Assembly: GCA_963773035.1 (NCBI GenBank)
Contig: CAVYZX010000001.1
Coordinates: 62,001-126,000, forward strand
Origin: CAVRXZ01 sp963773035
GTDB lineage: Bacteria; Acidobacteriota; Vicinamibacteria; Vicinamibacterales; CAVVIG01
Reading direction: 5' to 3'
Length of the DNA stretch: 64,000 nucleotides
The notes beneath the pieces were generated by a model, which was given only the letters and a program-made list of their open reading frames with translations, made no database searches and had not been told where the DNA came from. A program made the translations under genes and the position numbers. Every line of letters starts with the position of its first letter. The first letter of the stretch is position 1. Positions 1 through 6,812 of this stretch are shown here, piece by piece.

Positions 1-271
1 ACACACGCTGCGCTACGACTGGTTCCTCAGCAGCGACGGCACTGAGTGCGAAGTTCGGGAGGCGTACACAGGTCCGGAAGGGCTGATCGAGCATAACGGC
101 AACATCCTCGAAGCTCGAACCAAACTGTTCCAGGACTACGCCGACAACCACTTCATGACGGCCTACGGAGAGCCGGTACCCCAGCTCATCGATCTGATTA
201 AGGCGGCTCACATGGAACACCAGTTCAAGTGGTTCTCGTTCGTCAAAGGACTTGATTCGTCGAGCAGTTGA
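1..271 (+). CDS. C-terminal part of a small antibiotic-monooxygenase-like (ABM fold) protein
   Basis: The frame is open from base 2 to the TGA at 269-271, giving about 89 residues whose start lies before the window. The peptide begins HTLRYDWFLSSDG and continues through a segment reading ECEVREAY. This resembles the small dimeric alpha/beta proteins of the ABM / putative quinol monooxygenase group, in which a YxWFLS strand is followed by a charged helix. No catalytic residue can be assigned from this part. The serine-rich end (GLDSSSS) is probably a flexible tail. The next gene starts 40 bases downstream with its own strong ribosome binding site. The family call is inference from pattern only. 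Confidence 0.5.
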   Translation, partial: HTLRYDWFLSSDGTECEVREAYTGPEGLIEHNGNILEARTKLFQDYADNHFMTAYGEPVPQLIDLIKAAHMEHQFKWFSFVKGLDSSSS

Positions 272-310
272 ACCCTTCTCTCGCTTCGGAGCCCGGCTAC
301 GGAGGTGTCT

Positions 311-793
311 ATGGAGACAACAACCTTCGACATGAAAGTTCACGACTTTCTTGCTCAGAAGCGCATCGCGGTTGCGGGCGTGTCGCGCCATAACAACGAC
401 CACCCCGTCGGCAATCTGATTTATCAGCGATTGAAAAAGAGCGGGCACGACGTATTCGCCGTGAATCCGCACATGCAAACGTTTGAGGGCGATCGCTGTT
501 ACCCCGACCTGCAATCAATTCATGGTGGCGTCGATGGAGTGGTGATCATCACGCGACCTGAGACGACGGCGCGGATCGTGCGCGACTGCAGCGATGCCGG
601 AGTGCGCCGCGTTTGGATGCACCAATCCCTAGGGAAGGGATCGAGTGTCTCGCCGGAAGCCGTCGAGTATTGCCATAAACACGATATCAGTGTGATCGCT
701 GGCGCCTGCCCGATGATGTACGGCTCCGGTGTCGACTTCGGCCACACGTGCATGCGGTGGATTCTTAGACTCACTGGAGGACTACCCACATGA
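311..793 (+). CDS. CoA-binding domain protein (YccU-like)
   Basis: A 160-residue soluble protein of the CoA_binding/YccU type, a Rossmann fold related to the N-terminal domain of succinyl-CoA synthetase alpha subunit. Visible features are the first strand and nucleotide loop (KRIAVAGVSR), a middle strand VDGVVIITRPE, the segment VRRVWMHQSLG and a late segment VIAGACPMMY, in the order normal for the family; the length is also typical. The ATG at 311 is chosen over the GTG at 305 because GGAGG at 301-305 is then correctly spaced. The role in cells is poorly known; ligand binding is inferred from family. The stop overlaps the next start (ATGA), implying translational coupling. Confidence 0.85.
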   Translation: METTTFDMKVHDFLAQKRIAVAGVSRHNNDHPVGNLIYQRLKKSGHDVFAVNPHMQTFEGDRCYPDLQSIHGGVDGVVIITRPETTARIVRDCSDAGVRRVWMHQSLGKGSSVSPEAVEYCHKHDISVIAGACPMMYGSGVDFGHTCMRWILRLTGGLPT

Positions 794-1275
794 AGCAAGC
801 GCGCCGCTTCGCCTGGGTTCTCATACTTATCGTCGATCTGGGATACATCGCGTGGGGGGCAATGGCGGCTGCAATGCCCGATGGCCTGCTCGGACCAGGT
901 GGCAAGCCGATTCTGCCCGCCGGCTACGAAGGCTACTCCGGTGGCTCCTGGTCGGAGCTTCTGCGCACGTCTCCGATGACTGCCCAGTACATGCTCGTGC
1001 TCTACCGGATGTACGGCATCTACAACGTGGTGTTCGGGCTGATGGGGAGCGCTATCGCTGTCACGGCCTTCCGCCGTGGCGATCGCTGGGCATGGTGGGC
1101 GTTGCTCGTCGGCAACACAATCGCCCTTGTGTCGGCGATCAGGTACGACTGGATCGTGAACGCCATCGGGCCGTTCGAGCTCACCGAATACCTCGGCCTC
1201 GCCGTCACTTTCGGAGCTGCCGCTGTCACAGCTCCTTTCCTTGGCGCGGGACAGCCAGCCCGACAGACGGGATGA
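790..1275 (+). CDS. Hypothetical four-helix membrane protein
   Basis: A 161-residue protein with four hydrophobic segments (about residues 8-28, 66-93, 98-118 and 128-150) separated by a Gly/Pro-rich loop after helix 1. The ATG overlaps the stop of the CoA-binding gene by four bases, so the two are probably co-translated. The protein ends in a short polar tail (GQPARQTG). I do not recognise a named family and see no catalytic motif. An integral inner-membrane protein is certain in topology class but unknown in function. Confidence 0.75.
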   Translation: MKQARRFAWVLILIVDLGYIAWGAMAAAMPDGLLGPGGKPILPAGYEGYSGGSWSELLRTSPMTAQYMLVLYRMYGIYNVVFGLMGSAIAVTAFRRGDRWAWWALLVGNTIALVSAIRYDWIVNAIGPFELTEYLGLAVTFGAAAVTAPFLGAGQPARQTG

Positions 1276-1429
1276 TACGTTCCGCCCCGGTTCATGTTGC
1301 CCCGGGGAATAACGCCGAGAATCGTTGACTCTTTTCGAGTCGTTCGGCAACGATTACGCCCGACGTTGACAGATGAGCCGACGGGTGCAGGCTGTGGTCG
1401 CGCCCATTCACGTAGGGCCGACGAACTAG

Positions 1430-2611
1430 GTGAAAACGCTTCGCACGCAAGTTGGCATTGTCGGCGCGGGACCGGCCGGGTTGATGCTCGGCCACCTTCT
1501 GCATCTCGCCGGGATCGATTCGGTCATCGTCGAAAACCGCAGTCAGGAATACGTGGTCGACCGCGTCCGTGCGGGGGTATTGGAGCAAGGCACCGTCGAC
1601 CTCTTGATCCAGAGCGGCGTTGGCGATCGGCTACTGCGTGAAGGCCTGGCGCACGACGGCATCTACATCAATGTGCGTGGCCGGCGCCGCCGGATTGACA
1701 TGGCGTCGCTGACGGGCCGGCGCATCACGGTGTACGGCCAGAACGAGGTCGTAAAGGATTTGATCGCCGCTCGTGCCGCGTCGGGCAGGCCGCTCTTCTT
1801 CCAGGTCGGTGACGTCGGGGTGCACGACCTCGATTCGAGGCAGCCGGCCGTCCGGTTCACCGCCAATCAGGAATCGTTCGAGCTGCGGTGCGATTTCATC
1901 GCCGGCTGTGACGGATTTCACGGGATCTGCCGGCCGTCGATTCCCGAAGGCCGCCGGCGGACGTTCGATCGTGTCTATTCGTTCGGTTGGCTGGGCATCC
2001 TCGTCGAAGCTCCGCCGTCATCACCAGAGCTCGTCTACAGTTTTCACGATCGTGGGTTTGCGTTGTTCAGCATGCGCTCGAATTCGGTGACGAGGTTGTA
2101 CCTTCAGTGCGCGCCGGACGAAGACGTGGCGCAGTGGTCCGACGATCGCATCTGGGAGGAGCTCCTGACCCGGCTTGGCAGCGATGACGGCTGGAAGCCG
2201 ATCGTGGGCCCGATCACGCAGAAGGGCGTGACGGGCATGCGCAGTTTCGTGACCGAGCCGATGCGATATGGAGCGATGTTTCTCGCAGGCGACGCGGCCC
2301 ACATCGTTCCGCCCACGGGCGCAAAGGGTTTGAACCTGGCGATCGCTGACGTCTGGCGGCTGTCGCGTGCTGCCGCGGAGTATTACCAGTCCGGCAGTGA
2401 GCAGTTGCTCGAGCGTTATTCCGACGACTGCCTACAAAGGGTATGGCGTGCGCAGCAGTTTTCCTGGTGGATGACCTCGATGCTGCATCGGCCGGACACA
2501 GAAAGCCCGTTCGATTGTCGGCGGCAGCTTGCGGAGCTGGAATACGTGACGAGCTCGCGCGCGGCGATGACCAGCCTCGCTGAGAACTATGTCGGTCTGC
2601 CCATCACATGA
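1430..2611 (+). CDS. pobA: 4-hydroxybenzoate 3-monooxygenase
   Basis: FAD-dependent enzyme converting 4-hydroxybenzoate to protocatechuate with NADPH and O2. The 393 residues match the family length almost exactly. The FAD loop GAGPAG is at residues 12-17, the CDG motif at 160-162 and the GDAAH motif at 287-291. Tyr203, Ser214 and Arg216 sit where the known enzyme has Tyr201, Ser212 and Arg214 (substrate phenol and carboxylate contacts), and ENYVGLP near the C-terminus supplies the second active-site tyrosine. The start is GTG with only a weak AGG upstream. No other beta-ketoadipate pathway gene and no PobR-like regulator is adjacent, so the product must be used by enzymes encoded elsewhere. 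The gene converges on 2621-3181 with a 9-base gap. Confidence 0.93.
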   Translation: MKTLRTQVGIVGAGPAGLMLGHLLHLAGIDSVIVENRSQEYVVDRVRAGVLEQGTVDLLIQSGVGDRLLREGLAHDGIYINVRGRRRRIDMASLTGRRITVYGQNEVVKDLIAARAASGRPLFFQVGDVGVHDLDSRQPAVRFTANQESFELRCDFIAGCDGFHGICRPSIPEGRRRTFDRVYSFGWLGILVEAPPSSPELVYSFHDRGFALFSMRSNSVTRLYLQCAPDEDVAQWSDDRIWEELLTRLGSDDGWKPIVGPITQKGVTGMRSFVTEPMRYGAMFLAGDAAHIVPPTGAKGLNLAIADVWRLSRAAAEYYQSGSEQLLERYSDDCLQRVWRAQQFSWWMTSMLHRPDTESPFDCRRQLAELEYVTSSRAAMTSLAENYVGLPIT

Positions 2612-2620
2612 AAGGGACCT

Positions 2621-3181
2621 TTACCTTTTCCGCTGCACCTCGATTGCTCTGGCGCGCGTGTACGTGATCTCTATCACGTCACCCGGTTTCAATCCTTGGA
2701 TGAGACCGGGGTCGGCGACGGCTCGGATCACCCGCAAGTTGTTCCCGCCCTTGTACGTGACTGTCTGCGTGCGAAGATCGACACTCTCGATGGTGACAAC
2801 CGCTTTGAGCTGTTGCAGCACGTCGCCCTGCCCGGCCGCGCCGCTGTCCTTCCTGGCGGCCGCCGTCGTATCGGCGGGCACGTTCGGCTTCAAATCCGGA
2901 CGCACGGCGACAATGACGGATTCGATGACGCGGACTGTCACGTTGTCGCCGATTTTCAGCCCGTCGAAGATCTTCACATCCGGAGCGACGTAGACAGTCT
3001 CTTTCACACCGTTCGCGGTTCGCAGAGTCAACGCCCGTGACGTCCGCTCCACGCGATCCACGATTCCGGCCAGCGTCGCGACCTCCCGAACACTCGTTCT
3101 TGGCTCTTGCGCGCGTACCGGCGCAGTGAGGAACCACCCTGAGAGCATGATGTAGAGGGCCGTTTTGATTGGGGACGTCAA
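2621..3181 (-). CDS. Exported hypothetical protein with two small beta domains
   Basis: About 186 residues with an N-terminal signal peptide ending near APVRAQ. The mature part has two similar halves: one around TLAGIVDRVERTSRALTLRT and one around VTIESVDLRTQTVTYKGG. Each is followed by a segment predicted to be beta-rich (KIGDNVTVRVIES and KPGDVIEITYTRA). The repeated 'effect-of-metal on strand' pattern resembles acidobacterial exported OB-like (DUF5666-type) proteins, but I would not name it more tightly. The TTG at 3181 is preferred because GGGAGG lies five to six bases upstream; GTG 3187 and ATG 3148 are alternatives. Divergent from the permease gene across 137 bases. Confidence 0.7.
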   Translation of the reverse strand: MTSPIKTALYIMLSGWFLTAPVRAQEPRTSVREVATLAGIVDRVERTSRALTLRTANGVKETVYVAPDVKIFDGLKIGDNVTVRVIESVIVAVRPDLKPNVPADTTAAARKDSGAAGQGDVLQQLKAVVTIESVDLRTQTVTYKGGNNLRVIRAVADPGLIQGLKPGDVIEITYTRARAIEVQRKR

Positions 3182-3318
3182 GAGCACCTCCCGTCTTTCT
3201 GGCTACGCGTCGACTATATAGTCAAGCAGGGTTTACGGTCAGCCGGTTCTTTCGCCAAACCTTCCTCGTTGCTACACTCCTGCATCCGCTCCTGCACTCA
3301 CCACGACAAGGAATCGAC

Positions 3319-4920
3319 ATGAACGGTTCTTCGAACAAGTACCAATGGTTTGCGCTTGGAGACCTGAACGGGTTCTTCGGCCTGGCGTTCGACAACCTGA
3401 CCGTGCTTTCGTTTCTCGCGGGCACCCTCGTCCTGGTCTTCAAGTTTCCGGCCGACATCGTCTACACGAAGATGTTTCCGGGTACAGCCTTCGGAGTACT
3501 CGTCGGAGATCTGGTCTACACGTGGATGGCATTTCAGCTGGCGCGACGGACGGGAAGCCGGACCGTGACGGCGATGCCGCTGGGTCTCGACACACCATCC
3601 ACCATCGGAATGGCGCTCATCGTATTGGGACCCGCCTTTCTCAGGTTGAAAGCGGAAGGGATGGCGGATCGCGACGCCGCGATGATGACTTGGTACATCG
3701 GCATGGCCACGATGGTCATGATCGGCGTGTTCAAGCTAATCCTGTCGTTCATGGGGCCATGGGTCCAGCGAGTGGTGCCGCGGGCCGGGCTGCTCGGGTC
3801 GATCGCGGGCATCGGCCTGGCGCTGATTGGTCTCGCTCCTTTGGTGGATGTCTTTGCCATGCCGGTGATCGGGATGCTGTCGCTCGGCTTGATTCTGTAT
3901 TCACTGGTTGCGGGCATTCGGCTGCCGCGCAACATTCCCGGCGTGTTCGCGGCGATCATTCTGGGTACCGGCATCTACTACCTATTCGGAGCTACGGGTT
4001 GGATGGGCGGTACCTACTCCGGGCCACCACCCGTCGATCTCCATTTCGGCCTGCCGGCGCCGACGCTCGAATTCACGAACGGATTCACACGGGCGCTCAC
4101 ATACCTCCCGATCTCCATTCCATTCGGCCTGTTGACGGTGGTCGGCGGCATCAACGTCACTGAAAGTGCGCGGGTCGCAGGTGACGACTACAACACGAGA
4201 AGCATTCTGCTGACGGAAGCGGTTGCCACGTTGATTGCCGGGGTCTGCGGCGGCGTCGCGCAGACAACACCGTATATCGGCCAGCCGGCGTTCAAGCGCA
4301 TGGGCGCGCGCGCAGGTTACACGCTGTTGGCGGGTCTATTCATCGGGCTGGGAGGCATGCTCGGCTACGTCTCTTTCTTCGTCGAGCTGATACCACGCGC
4401 CGTCCTCGCCCCAATTCTGATCTTCGTGGCCCTGGAAATCGTTGCCGAATCGTTTCGAGCATGTCCCTCGCGCCACTTCGCGGCTGTTGCGTTCGCCTTT
4501 CTTCCCACCGTGGCGCGGCTCATCGGCATCAGGCTGGGAAATCCCGACATCGTCTCGCCCGAGAACTTCCAGCGCCTGCTCGAGGCGCCCGGCAAATCGC
4601 TGCCGGAAACCCTCGTCACCATCGCGCTCGGGAATGGGTTTATTCTGACCGCGATGCTGTGGGGCGGTTTTCTTGCGGAGCTGATCGATCGTCGTCTGAT
4701 CGTGTCGGCGGTCTACCTGCTGATCATGGCGGCGTTGACGTTCTTTGGAATCATCCATTCCGCGTCACCCGACGGCGTGATGTATCTGCCAGGGACCCTG
4801 GGACCAGTCGCCCAGAAGATCCCGTATCAATTTGCGCTCGCCTATGCCGTTCTGGCGGCGATTTTCCTCTTGCTGGCGTTTACGACGGAGTCGCGCGAGC
4901 CGGCTGCGCCGTCCGAGTAG
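3319..4920 (+). CDS. NCS2/SulP-superfamily permease, probably purine or nucleobase transporter
   Basis: A 533-residue inner-membrane transporter with about 12-14 hydrophobic helices. The start at ATG 3319 is supported by AAGGA at 3308-3312; the open frame extends upstream without a signal. The segment TTPYIGQPAFKRMGARAGYT matches the conserved region of the nucleobase-ascorbate / SulP fold around helix 10. The FGLAFDNLTVLSF start is typical of the xanthine/uracil permease group. The next gene downstream, after a structured gap, is adenosine deaminase, which supports a purine substrate, although no ligand residue can be proven here. The last 15 residues are a polar cytoplasmic tail. Confidence 0.8.
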   Translation: MNGSSNKYQWFALGDLNGFFGLAFDNLTVLSFLAGTLVLVFKFPADIVYTKMFPGTAFGVLVGDLVYTWMAFQLARRTGSRTVTAMPLGLDTPSTIGMALIVLGPAFLRLKAEGMADRDAAMMTWYIGMATMVMIGVFKLILSFMGPWVQRVVPRAGLLGSIAGIGLALIGLAPLVDVFAMPVIGMLSLGLILYSLVAGIRLPRNIPGVFAAIILGTGIYYLFGATGWMGGTYSGPPPVDLHFGLPAPTLEFTNGFTRALTYLPISIPFGLLTVVGGINVTESARVAGDDYNTRSILLTEAVATLIAGVCGGVAQTTPYIGQPAFKRMGARAGYTLLAGLFIGLGGMLGYVSFFVELIPRAVLAPILIFVALEIVAESFRACPSRHFAAVAFAFLPTVARLIGIRLGNPDIVSPENFQRLLEAPGKSLPETLVTIALGNGFILTAMLWGGFLAELIDRRLIVSAVYLLIMAALTFFGIIHSASPDGVMYLPGTLGPVAQKIPYQFALAYAVLAAIFLLLAFTTESREPAAPSE

Positions 4921-5057
4921 CCCGTTATGCATCTCGACACTGCTGGGCCGTATAACGGGCTAGGCGCGCCAACGGCGCGCCCGCCGGAGCGGAGCGGGGA
5001 TCATGGGGACCCCGCGAGCGACGGCGCAGGGGGGGCCGCGGGGGCGAAGCCCCCCGG
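4921..5057. repeat. Structured GC-rich spacer between permease and add
   Basis: Three dyads follow the permease stop codon. CCCGTTAT (4921-4928) pairs perfectly with ATAACGGG (4952-4959). Two GGCGCGCC words lie side by side at 4963-4982. GGGGGC (5040-5045) pairs with GCCCCC (5049-5054) across a GAA loop. No T-run follows any of them, so they may be attenuators or Rho-type pause structures rather than simple intrinsic terminators. The last hairpin ends 32 bases before the add start codon. Confidence 0.6.
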
Positions 5058-5086
5058 ATCTAACTAGACAACCGAAACGGTGCTTC

Positions 5087-6190
5087 ATGGAGCTTGCCGA
5101 GACATTCATTCAATCGTTGCCAAAGGTCCTCCTTCACGACCATCTCGACGGCGGCCTGAGGCCGCAGACGATCGTCGAGCTTGCGAAGGATCAACACTAC
5201 GACGCGCTGCCGACGACCGACGCGGGGGACCTGGCCACGTGGTTTCACCGCGGCGCCCAGCGCGGCAGTCTGCCGCTCTATCTCGAAGGCTTCGCGCACA
5301 CCTGTGGCGTGATGCAGACCGACGAAGGCCTCGAGCGCGTCGCCTACGAAATGATGCAGGACATGCACAAGGACGGCGTGGTGTATGTCGAAACGCGGTT
5401 TGCCCCGGTCTTCCATACAAGCAAGGGCTTGCACTGGGACGATGTGGTGAACGCTGTGTTGAAGGGTCTCGAGCGCGGAAAAAACGAGTTCGGGGTCGAA
5501 TACGGTCTGATTATCTGCGCCATGCGGAACATGAAGCTCTCGACCGAGATGGCGGAGTTGGCGGTGGATTTTCGCGAGCGGGGAGTTGTCGGATTCGATC
5601 TGGCCGGGGAGGAAGGGGGATTCCCGCCGAAGCGGCACATCGATGCGTTCCACTACATCCAGCGCGAGAATTTCAACATCACCATTCATGCCGGGGAGGC
5701 GTTCGGCAAGGAAAGCATCTGGCAGGCCATCCAGTGGTGCGGCGCCCATCGCATCGGTCATGCCACACGGCTGATCGAGGACATCGGCATCGACGACCAC
5801 GATCCCACGAAGATCGTCAAGATGGGATATCTCGCCCAATACATTCTGGACAAACGCATTCCGCTGGAAATCTGTTTGAGCAGCAACGTGGATACGGGCG
5901 CGTCGGAAAGTCTCGCCAAACATCCCTTCGGCATCTATCACCGGTACAACTTCCGGGTCACGCTGAACACCGACGACCGCTTAATGAGCGACACGACGAT
6001 GACCAAGGAATTCAAGCTGGCCCACGAGGTGTTCAAGCTTGGCATCGACGAATTAGAGAAAGTCACGATCAATTCGATGAAGAGCGCGTTTCTTCCACAC
6101 AACCATCGCATCCACTTCATTTTCGACGTGATCAAGACCGGCTACGCAGAAGCGAGGACGGCCTTCAACAGGTCGCAGCAGTCAGCGTGA
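5087..6190 (+). CDS. add: Adenosine deaminase
   Basis: Zinc hydrolase that deaminates (deoxy)adenosine to (deoxy)inosine in purine salvage. The 367-residue frame from ATG 5087 carries all family landmarks: HDHLDG at residues 17-22 (two zinc histidines), HAGE at 201-204 (zinc His and catalytic Glu), HRIGHAT at 221-227 (active-site His) and NTDD at 294-297 (zinc Asp). An upstream in-frame start at 5003 falls in the GC-rich spacer and is rejected. Codons for HDHL.. to HAGE spacing equal that of mammalian-type ADA. The upstream permease could supply the substrate. The DDR after NTDD, where DDP is usual, is a small deviation. Confidence 0.93.
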   Translation: MELAETFIQSLPKVLLHDHLDGGLRPQTIVELAKDQHYDALPTTDAGDLATWFHRGAQRGSLPLYLEGFAHTCGVMQTDEGLERVAYEMMQDMHKDGVVYVETRFAPVFHTSKGLHWDDVVNAVLKGLERGKNEFGVEYGLIICAMRNMKLSTEMAELAVDFRERGVVGFDLAGEEGGFPPKRHIDAFHYIQRENFNITIHAGEAFGKESIWQAIQWCGAHRIGHATRLIEDIGIDDHDPTKIVKMGYLAQYILDKRIPLEICLSSNVDTGASESLAKHPFGIYHRYNFRVTLNTDDRLMSDTTMTKEFKLAHEVFKLGIDELEKVTINSMKSAFLPHNHRIHFIFDVIKTGYAEARTAFNRSQQSA

Positions 6191-6217
6191 CGGATTAGCC
6201 TCATTCGTGGATCAGCG

Positions 6218-6739
6218 CTAGGCAGGTCTGCAAGCAGCCAGCAGTTCGATCAGCTCCTCCATGGTCGCATTGCCTGCCAGGACCGCCTCTTGTGGCAACC
6301 GGCCGGCGTCCTGTACCGCTTCGAGAGCTTCATTCGGAGCCATGCCTCTCGCCGCGACCAGCCAGGCGGCCAGCACGTGACCGGCTCGGCCATTGCCGCC
6401 CCAGCAATGAACAACCACACGTTCTCTCAGCAGTTCCGCCGTGCGCAGGAATGGCAGGATGTTTTCGATGAGCGTCTGGTGCGAGCACAGATGATGGTCT
6501 TCAACAGGCCACATGAGAACTCTGTCTGCGCCGAACTGCCTCCTGTATTCGGCCCCGAGATCGACTGAGAAAGTAGACAGCAGTTCCGGATCGAGAAGAC
6601 AGCACACACGTGATACGCCCTGCTGTCGCATGAAGCGAGTCCACTCCAGGATGCTGTTCAGCGACGAGCCTGGCGCTCGTGCGCCGTACGCGGTCTGCTC
6701 GCCGGTTCGAGCTGGACCAAAGTGGAAATCGGAACTCAT
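6218..6739 (-). CDS. Dual-specificity / tyrosine phosphatase-like protein
   Basis: About 173 residues with the cysteine phosphatase signature HCWGGNGRAGH: the nucleophile Cys112 and phosphate-binding Arg118 are spaced CX5R. An upstream Asp in PVEDHH (about residue 81) is placed to act as general acid. The segment before it (GVSRVCCLLDPE) matches the strand preceding the active site in cyclin-dependent-kinase-inhibitor-type and PTEN-like phosphatases. The ATG at 6739 is preferred to the TTG at 6748. Cytoplasmic, no signal peptide. A large Ser/Thr kinase is encoded beyond it on the same strand, but 73 bases separate them and a functional link is only a guess. Confidence 0.85.
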   Translation of the reverse strand: MSSDFHFGPARTGEQTAYGARAPGSSLNSILEWTRFMRQQGVSRVCCLLDPELLSTFSVDLGAEYRRQFGADRVLMWPVEDHHLCSHQTLIENILPFLRTAELLRERVVVHCWGGNGRAGHVLAAWLVAARGMAPNEALEAVQDAGRLPQEAVLAGNATMEELIELLAACRPA

Positions 6740-6812
6740 CCGCAACACTCACGCTTGCGACATCTCGCGCGTCCAGTCGTAACGCCCATACTAAAGTGCG
6801 CGACGGATGCTG

